Shown here in pieces: positions 56,989 through 64,000 of a DNA stretch of 64,000 bases. The translations under genes were made by a program, and so were the position numbers. The notes beneath the pieces are model-generated. The model was not told the origin of the DNA and made no database searches. It was given only the letters and a program-made list of their open reading frames with translations. Origin of the DNA: Sarcocystis neurona (taxonomy: Eukaryota > Apicomplexa > Conoidasida > Eucoccidiorida > Sarcocystidae); assembly GCA_000727475.1 (NCBI GenBank), contig KL647289.1:6872629-6936628 (forward strand), in the 5' to 3' direction. Positions within the stretch are counted from its first letter, which is position 1. Each line of letters opens with the position of its first letter.

Positions 56989-59551
56989 GTTCCCTATTTT
57001 TCTCCCTCTCGACCCGCTGAAACAAGACAGCATGCACGCGTGTTGTTTTTTATGCGTGCGCGACTGCGTGGTTCACCCACGTCTGTGTACGACGTGGATC
57101 CAAATAATCCACGTTGTGTGGCCGTTCCTGCTAGTGGTGTTGCGCCGATCCCTGCTGTTTTCCTTCTTCCATGGCCGTTGCGGGTGTGCCTGATGGATTG
57201 TCGCCTCCAGCCTGACTGAGGCCTCGCTGCAGGTCCTACACCTGCCGTTGCTGCAGACTTGACTCCGCATGTCTTCATTCCTTCTTCTCCGGTTTTTCGC
57301 CTTCTACATCCTCTACGCCTTTTGCGTCCTCCCCTCCAAAGGCAGTGTCGTGTGGTGACCCGCTGCTGACCTGCGATTTTCGTTCTCTGCCTCCTTCGTC
57401 CGTTGCCGAGACGTCCAACGTCTCCAGCGTGCTTTTGCCTGGTTGACAGGACACCACTAGGTCGGCGGCGCAGGTGGAGCACGTGGATATGCAGTGTGCA
57501 GTTGTATATTCTGCGAGGGGATCTGTTTACCGGTTGTTGGTCCCTGTCCACCCCCTCTACATATTGCAGTCCGTTGCGGGGAAGAGAGGGGCATACCAAT
57601 GGCTGCGAGGACACTGTGCACGCGTCTGCTAAAATGATTGGAATCCTATAGGTCTGCACAGCGGCAGAATGCAGGGCCCTGCCCGACCCTGCGGCAGGGT
57701 GGGACTTGATCTGTCTCATGCGCGTAAACACGGAAACATACACCATAGCAGCGGGGTAGCGAACTGTATTGCCTGGTCAGCTAGCCCTCGCTGGATGACG
57801 GCTCCACCGGGGTGAAGTCCCTGCCAGCGCGCGTCGTGCTGCTTTCCCTTTGTATTCCAGTTTTCTTGTTTGGTGTTGCATGAAGGAGGTGTCCGTGCTT
57901 CTTTCCACACATGATTGTGTGCACTTTGTGTCGTGCAGATGCACATTGCTCAGACAACATGCCGGCGTGCACTTGCAACCGGACGCTCCACGCACTGAGT
58001 CGCGTGGGCCAGGCTGTCGTCTGCCACATATTCGTTTCGTAGGAGGACAGTCTGCCGCTAACTGAGTTTTTGTATACATACGTATGTGTGTCTGTAGGTC
58101 TGTGTGTGCGCGCACACATACGTGAATACAGGTGTGTGAGTATCTCAATTCATTCTGCCATGGTCCTTCGCTGTGACGCCCTTCGCGTTGTGTTCACGAA
58201 GTATGCAGTGTGTCCCACACGCGGAAGGACAGCAATTATAACTCAGGAGTGCCACGTGACCTTTCGCGTATGTAGCTCCACCGTGAGGCAAAACGGGCTT
58301 GCAACAGGAGCAGCGGGTGCTGCTCCGCCATCAGTTTGCGAGAGGCATCTTATGGGGGGATATTCGTGTGTGGGCTTACGTATGTATGTTTGCTGCGTAT
58401 CTTCCGTACCTGCGTAATATCCAAAGATATATGCAAGTATGTGCACATATATGAATATACGTGTACAAGTGTCTAAGCGCGGGCGAGCCTAGGCTTCCAG
58501 ACAGTAGTATCAGTACTAGTAGGACTAGTAGTAGTCGTAGCAGTATCGCAAGAGGAGAGCTGAGTGATATTCACGTACATTCTCCGGCAGGAGTAGAAGG
58601 ACTTTCACGCTGTTATACGTCTCTCCTAGACGCGTGCGATTACGTGCCCTTGTGAAAACGGCCCTAGGATGCTTTTCTGCCAAGCAGTTGCGTCACCAAG
58701 TGCGTGTTTTCAGCTACGTGGATGTTGTGCGCACTTGTATTTACAGGTGATACTTTAATGAGTAAGGAATGCGCGCGAATATGTGGAGTTGCAATATCTA
58801 AGAAATCTAAATACACACTCCCGTAAACAGAGGGACAAGTGCATCTATAGAGTAAAACGCGACGGAGTGAGAAAATTGGTACACATATATGATGTGTACG
58901 TCAGAGTCTGTGCGTGGGCTGAAGAGTGGAAAAACATAACAATTTTATGCAAGAAGTGCTGTACAAGTGTATCGCAGATGTAATGCAGATAGTACATGTA
59001 TGCGCGGTGTACGTACATACGGAGTTTAGGCAAGGACATGGCGTCTCAGCCGCCGCTCCAGTAACTAGGATCAGAGCAGTTTTATAGCAGAGCAAGGAGG
59101 AGGTGAAAGAAAGCGGTACTTGCGAGGAGCGAGAGAGTTGAAAAGAGAGATATTTGGCGTGCGCCGGTGAATGAAACTGCGTTTCGTCACACGTGACCTG
59201 AACGGCAGAACAAACGGGTATTTCCAGACATACTGGCTAGGAAGCGAGCCGTTACGACAACGTCGACGGTAGCGGCGGCCACGCCAGACACCGCTACAGA
59301 CGTTTTTCGGGAGTAGAAAGAAGTAGGCACAAAGGACCGGGAGTATCAACAGCAGCGCATGGAGCGGGACCCGTTCACCGATCGAGAAGAGGAGCAGTAG
59401 CATCTTTCCATCCGAAGGAGCGACTGCCACCAGTTTTCAGCGGGAGGATGAGGTGATACACGACGCCGCCACTTGATGGGCCAGCAGCAGCAGATGGTGG
59501 TGGTGGTCAGTAGCAGCAAGCACGTAACAAGAAGAGACGGGCTGCAGCAGG
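56989..59551. other. Unresolved region, possible - strand gene at 57.0-57.75 kb
   Basis: At 57000-57750 the - strand carries overlapping open frames, one acidic (LDVSATDEGGRERKSQVSSG, 57275-57457) and one basic (250 codons to 56994); a spliced low-complexity protein is likely but the frame choice is unclear. A + strand frame at about 58160-58417 (contains VVFTKYAVCPTRGRTAIITQ) may be coding. 58.4-59.3 kb is largely featureless TACGTG-type spacer. Confidence 0.25.
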
Positions 59552-60741
59552 TTGTGTCAGCATGAAATAACGCGGCATCAGAAACCGGCGTGTCAGCAAA
59601 ACTTGCGTCACTTGCAGCAGTTGTCGAGGCAGCAGGTGTGGGCTTGGGAGCGACGGCAGCGGGGTGAGGAGACAGCCCGAAAGCCACGTGAAGTTGAGGA
59701 TGTAGGGCTCACCTTGCTAATAGGAAAGAATGTGTCCGCTGCGGCAGCAACAAATGAGAATCGTCACCTCAGCAGTAGATGCGCGCGACAGAGGGCGGAG
59801 CGCAGCAGCGGAAGTGGCGTGCCCGTGCTCGTGCCTTCGCGTGTCCTAGCTCTCTGCCGCATCTGCAGGCGCTGGCGTTCCTGCTGAGGCTCCTGCCTCT
59901 CTGTCCTGCGTATGGGCTGCGTGCGTCGCAGCTGTCAGCGCCGCCGTTGCTGGTGGTCAGCTGCAGCAAAGCGCCGCAGCAAGCGTGCTTCCATCAGCTG
60001 GTCGGGCTGGCTGTCTGTTCAGTGTGGTGGAGTCATGCCGCTGCGTGGTGAGAGATCTGCTACGTACGCTCTCTCGTACTGCTGTACCTTTTCTGCGTAC
60101 TTCCTGCGTAAGGTGTAGCAACTGCTGCATGCGGGCTACCCTGCGCTTGGTGCCTTGGACGCAACCGTAGGCGCGCTGCAGCGTATTCGTGTTTCAGCAA
60201 CTGTGCCACCGACGAAAACAGCAACGCAGGGAACGCGGCGGCAGCTCTTCAGCGGTAGCAGCAACAGGTGTGCGTCTAAGCTGCAGTAACAGTGTGGCAG
60301 AAGGCGCAGCTGGCCATCCAAACGATGTTAACGCTGCACCGGGAGAGGAAATCAAGAGTCCAGCAGACGGAGCGTCAACAGTGCGACGAGAACAGCGGCA
60401 GCACAGCGGGAGCAGCACAGTGTAGGGAGGGCAGCAATATCAATCAGACAGAATTAGCAACAGCGCCCCAGCAAAAGGAGCACACAGCACAGCGAAGGCA
60501 GTACCTGCAGGGCATGCGCGCACACGGAAGTGCAGGCAATGCCATCTTTTTTTGGCAAGTGCCAGGGAGGCAAAGTATCACCGCAGCAGTTAAAAGAGCA
60601 TTGTCTTCACCCAGAGAGGTAGCGCTGGTTGATGGAGCAGCGATCGGAAGGCCGTAAGCGTGGTTGGATACCCGCGGCAGCCGGCCTCGTGGTACAAATC
60701 TTTTTTTTTTCTCGTTCAGTTGTGCGAGCTTCGAAGAGTAG
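59552..60741 (+). CDS. Unidentified Gln-rich gene, exon structure partly resolved
   Basis: Coding stretches on the + strand include QNLRHLQQLSRQQVWAWERR (about 59600), ALAFLLRLLPLCPAYGLRAS after a strong acceptor near 59870 with a GTGAGA donor after about 178 bases, and QRRQYLQGMRAHGSAG followed by VKRALSSPREVALVDG up to a GTAAGC donor at 60654. The last intron (60654-60719) has a T11 tract and CTCGTTCAG acceptor; the terminal exon adds PCASFEE and a TAG at 60739-60741. An alternative frame over 60470-60620 (contains CRACAHTEVQAMPSFFGKCQ) is equally protein-like, so the internal joins are unsettled. No family was recognised. Confidence 0.35.
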
Positions 60742-61072
60742 GTTTTAGCTGGCGGTAAATTTCTTCGGCATCTTCAGATTCTTAACTTTCACGCTTTTCT
60801 GCTGACGAAGTGTTTTGGAGGCTGCCCAGTCGCTTCTTTCCAGCGTAGAAATCTTCTGGGTGAGTCCCACACCGTGGTAGAGCGCGCGAGCCAAAACATT
60901 ATCCGGCTGTCGTAGCGGTAGGTTTCCAGGTAGACTGGTGTAGCTGACTCGTTTGTGCCGCCTGCTTCTGCCCAGGTGGTCTCGCTTGCGACTTATATTG
61001 CGTCTTTCCTTGTTACTGGTGTTCCCTGCACTGTGTAACTCATGTCGAAGGCCTACTGCTGATATCCTTTCG

Positions 61073-63859
61073 ATGGTGGAGCGCTTTCAGCAGGAGCGTC
61101 CTTCGTGGACGAGCGAGAGCCCTGAAAGGAGACAGCAGCGTCGTGCGCAGCTGCAGACAAATAGGGATTGTGCGCTGTTAGCCGAAACCGCGGGAGAAGT
61201 GGCGGGGGCGGCCCTAACAGTAGCTAGCGGGCCAGTCTTCTTTTCAGGTGTAATACAACTAGGAGAGCAACGGCGGGCGCGTGAACTTTCGGTGTCGAAT
61301 ACTGTCGAGATGGAACCGCGGCGAAGAACTGATGTGCAGTTGCTGCGTGCAGCAGGAGAGTGCGTAGCAGCAGAGCAACACACAGTAGAAGCAGAGCAGC
61401 ACGCCGCAGGGCAACACAAAGCAGCGGGTCGAGCAGTTGAGACAATGTCATCTGCTTCGCATGTCGGAAGGGAAAAGCGTGATAGGCGTTTCCGTGGACA
61501 CGGTCGAGGCGCCGCCGTCATAGGCCAAGGCAAGGACCGAACAAGTGCTAGCTTTAAGGACAAGGGAACAGGAGACGCTACCGAACGAACCCCTTCTTCG
61601 TCACCGTCGCTTTCATGGGAAGACGTGGAGGACTCCCTGGCAGGGATGAATGCTTATACTATTCGCCACGCAGAATGTCAGAGCTCGATGCAGCGCACAT
61701 CCAAACACCAGCACCTACTCCGCTCGCGAGGCGGCTTGGAAACATTTTGGCTGGCCCCCGCTCAGGAGAGCGCGACATCCGCCTTTTCTGATGGGAAACC
61801 GCAACCTTCCAGCCGGTCCAATTTTCACCGTGCAAGAGCACACAGCGCGGCTGATGCTTACAGCCCTTCCGACACGGTTGCAACCCGTGCGACTCGTCAG
61901 CGCTCTATCAGGGAACTGCGCAGTTTCAGGCGTAGCTCGTTGACAGCATCTACCGTTGGTATTGCGAGTCGCTGCGCGGTTTCGAGTAGAAAAGGAGGCG
62001 ATGGCGGCGTAGAGGAAGGATCAACGGAACAAGCCTGCTCATCTGCCGCATTCCCTTTGTTTGACGCGAGAAGGGAGAGTAGGCGACGCGCCTTGTCCTG
62101 TCCCTGTAGTTCTGAGCGCACGCCGCGCTCTGCGCATCGTACGTCGCTCTCTTACACGCCGTTATCTGGCTCTTCTGCTGCTTCGTCCGCTGTTCATGCA
62201 GGCGAAGCTAGCAACATGGCAAGTCTGTGTGTCCCACCGATGTCTCCCTCGTGTACTGCGGATCAGTATAGTACTGTCGTCAAGTCGCGCACCAGTGGGC
62301 CCTCATCGTTCTCCCATTGCCAGCGAACATTGGAAAGGGTCTTCGGCTCCAATCCCGCTGCGGAAGCTAATACGCTGGCGGCAGAGCATTCAGACAATGG
62401 CCGGTTTGTCTGTTCCGCGCCTTCGTCCCAACACCCGTTAGGATCTAGTCTTATTTGTCCGTTTTATGCGCGAGGCCTCTGTCCTGCTGGTGCAGCGGCG
62501 GCCGCAGCCCTACGCACACCGCTGCAGGAGGGAAAGGTTTTTGCAGAGAATTTTGCAGCTGAAAGAGCACCTACTTCAATGGTTACTGGAAGTACCCTAA
62601 TTACGCCACTGACGAGAGATAGCGACACATGTCCGGAGCGCCTTCCTGCAAACTCTGCACAAGGGTACGCAGGAGCAGCTGCGCAGCGAGCTTCCGATCC
62701 TCCTGAATGCGACGCGTGTTCGTACTGCATGGATGCTTGCGACAACGTGTCATGCATCCGATGTCTTCCACGCCGTTCTCATCCGGACGCGCTGCCCCCG
62801 TACGTGCTCAACAAGGATCCGAGCAAATCACCGTCATGTGCGGCTGATACGTACCGTCAGGCAATGCCATCCGCTGGGGACCCATTGCACATGCGTTCGT
62901 ACGGCGAAGAAGCAGGCGCTTTCTCTGTGAGGACACGAGGGCTTACGTCTTCGCCAGGCGGTTCTGCGGGTGATGTTTCAAAGTCCGCGGAGGTTATTTC
63001 TCCGCTGTGCAGCCGGCTAACCAGTCAGACTGACGTCAGTCTGTTGCCAGCGCGGGGCACTCTAGTTGAAGAAACCGACCCGTCGTACTCGCCTACGACC
63101 AGAGGATGGGTGCGCACTGCGTCAGCGCCTGCCACCGGAACAAAACCGGAGACAATGGAGAAGAAAAACACTGCCGAGCGGTCGCGTTTGGGGGCTGGTT
63201 GGGCGCCGTGTTCATGGTTTCCATATCGCTGCCTGCGTGTTCTCGCCCCTCCAGCGAGGCCTCTTGTCAGTTACAGTCAATGCCAGGTGGATCGATATTG
63301 CCGAAATGGAGGGTGTTGGCTCCTTGCAAACGGTCTCATATACGATGCGTTCCCCATTTTGTACGCGCACCCTGGAGGACCCAGCTGCCTCCTTCGGAAG
63401 CGGGGGCAAGACTGCTCAAGGGACTTCTCATTTCATTCCAAACGCGGACAGCAGTTATGGAGCAACTTCGTTGTTGGCAGGATCAAACCCTGTAAAGGTT
63501 GGACCGAGCGAAAAAAACAGAGGAAAGAACATCCTTCCGCAGGCACGTTTCGCCAGGAAAAGCAGGAACGGTTAATACTCCAGCGGATGGCAGACACGCC
63601 CAGTAGCGAAAGTGAATTTTCGGGCAGTGCTACAGGTGCACGCGGAAGTGGACATGAGTCCCCCACGCCATCGGTGCAGGGTGCAGGCAAAGTAGCCTCT
63701 GCTGGGGAGAGCAGCCCAGAACAGTGCGAGCCTTCGCCCGATACGCGCACGCATGCTCGCGACAACTTGGAGGATGGTCAGACTGAGCGAAATGATGGCA
63801 AGGACATTTCTGACAAGCCCAGTGTCCTTGAAAGCACATCTTTGTGTCGCGTTATGTGA
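61073..63859 (+). CDS. Cytochrome b5-like heme-binding domain protein, Ser/Arg-rich, CaaX-like end
   Basis: A single open frame of 928 residues from the first in-frame ATG (MVERFQQERPSW). The frame stays open about 40 codons further left, with a possible acceptor near 60974, so an upstream exon is possible. A cytochrome b5 fold is visible at about residues 737-807: CWLLANGLIYDAFPILYAHP, GGPS, then FSFHSKRG and FVVGRI. The two axial heme ligands would be His766 (HPGG) and His788. A six-Cys cluster (C-x2-C-x2-C-x3-C-x4-C-x2-C, residues 546-564) may bind metal. The rest is disordered Ser/Arg/Thr-rich sequence. The last four residues, CRVM, fit a CaaX farnesylation box. The redox partner and location are unknown; heme binding is inferred from the two His. 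Confidence 0.8.
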   Translation: MVERFQQERPSWTSESPERRQQRRAQLQTNRDCALLAETAGEVAGAALTVASGPVFFSGVIQLGEQRRARELSVSNTVEMEPRRRTDVQLLRAAGECVAAEQHTVEAEQHAAGQHKAAGRAVETMSSASHVGREKRDRRFRGHGRGAAVIGQGKDRTSASFKDKGTGDATERTPSSSPSLSWEDVEDSLAGMNAYTIRHAECQSSMQRTSKHQHLLRSRGGLETFWLAPAQESATSAFSDGKPQPSSRSNFHRARAHSAADAYSPSDTVATRATRQRSIRELRSFRRSSLTASTVGIASRCAVSSRKGGDGGVEEGSTEQACSSAAFPLFDARRESRRRALSCPCSSERTPRSAHRTSLSYTPLSGSSAASSAVHAGEASNMASLCVPPMSPSCTADQYSTVVKSRTSGPSSFSHCQRTLERVFGSNPAAEANTLAAEHSDNGRFVCSAPSSQHPLGSSLICPFYARGLCPAGAAAAAALRTPLQEGKVFAENFAAERAPTSMVTGSTLITPLTRDSDTCPERLPANSAQGYAGAAAQRASDPPECDACSYCMDACDNVSCIRCLPRRSHPDALPPYVLNKDPSKSPSCAADTYRQAMPSAGDPLHMRSYGEEAGAFSVRTRGLTSSPGGSAGDVSKSAEVISPLCSRLTSQTDVSLLPARGTLVEETDPSYSPTTRGWVRTASAPATGTKPETMEKKNTAERSRLGAGWAPCSWFPYRCLRVLAPPARPLVSYSQCQVDRYCRNGGCWLLANGLIYDAFPILYAHPGGPSCLLRKRGQDCSRDFSFHSKRGQQLWSNFVVGRIKPCKGWTERKKQRKEHPSAGTFRQEKQERLILQRMADTPSSESEFSGSATGARGSGHESPTPSVQGAGKVASAGESSPEQCEPSPDTRTHARDNLEDGQTERNDGKDISDKPSVLESTSLCRVM

Positions 63860-64000
63860 TACATTACAGCGTCGGCTCGCAGCGCGAGGCGGCGAACGCC
63901 ATCGTTCGAGTCGCGTTATGGAGAGCGGAACTTACTGTCTGGCCTGCAACAAAGTTTCAGGACACTTCGGTGCCAATCTGTGAAGCTGCACAACCGTAAT
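63860..64000 (+). other. 3' flank of the cytochrome b5 gene
   Basis: 141 bases to the window edge; no gene start or structured element is seen. Confidence 0.5.

Noticed and set aside
1..64000. CRISPR arrays, operons, insertion sequences, telomere repeats, rRNA
   Set aside because: No spaced direct repeats, no transposase frame, no TTTAGGG array and no rRNA-like conserved blocks were seen.

Overview
The window looks like nuclear DNA of a coccidian apicomplexan, most likely an eimeriid such as Eimeria or a close relative. The evidence is runs of CAG/AGC/GCA triplets inside coding sequence (Gln, Ser and Ala homopolymers), genes broken by GT-AG introns of tens of bases to about 1.9 kb, TA/TC microsatellites in introns and spacers, and an ATG8 whose 124-residue core looks like the coccidian form. 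Species cannot be decided from sequence alone.

Layout. From the left edge to 23.26 kb on the + strand there is one enormous gene, open at the window edge. Its first exon is a 14.7 kb uninterrupted reading frame, followed by five more exons. It encodes a nuclear-type protein with three PHD/zinc-knuckle/extended-PHD (PZP) modules. In each module the zinc-ligand pairs are pushed apart by long low-complexity inserts. At 25.3-26.3 kb is an unidentified + strand gene fragment. ATG8 (29.1-32.2 kb, - strand, three exons) reads on for 35 codons past the glycine that normally ends the apicomplexan protein. A further unidentified - strand gene (32.4-33.2 kb) lies directly upstream of it.

From 33 to 41 kb the DNA is mixed: a duplicated microsatellite block, several candidate exons and a small two-exon gene (40.2-41.0 kb, -). 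From 41.3 to 50.6 kb on the - strand lies a seven-exon bacterial-type tryptophanyl-tRNA synthetase with a signal-peptide-like N-terminus (probably apicoplast). I rebuilt it exon by exon from family motifs and intron phase. The 51-60 kb stretch holds a tRNA-Ser(GCU) at 54.64 kb, a candidate two-exon gene (56.3-57.0 kb, +) and several unresolved coding-looking stretches. The right end holds a + strand gene region (59.5-60.7 kb) and a large Ser-rich protein with a cytochrome b5 domain and a possible C-terminal CaaX box (61.1-63.9 kb).

The recognised genes belong to different processes (chromatin reading, ATG8/apicoplast biology, organelle translation, heme/redox), so this is ordinary eukaryotic gene order rather than an operon or island. 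Exon joins were made by eye from splice signals, reading phase and family motifs. Joins in the three conserved genes are strong; joins in unidentified genes are proposals.
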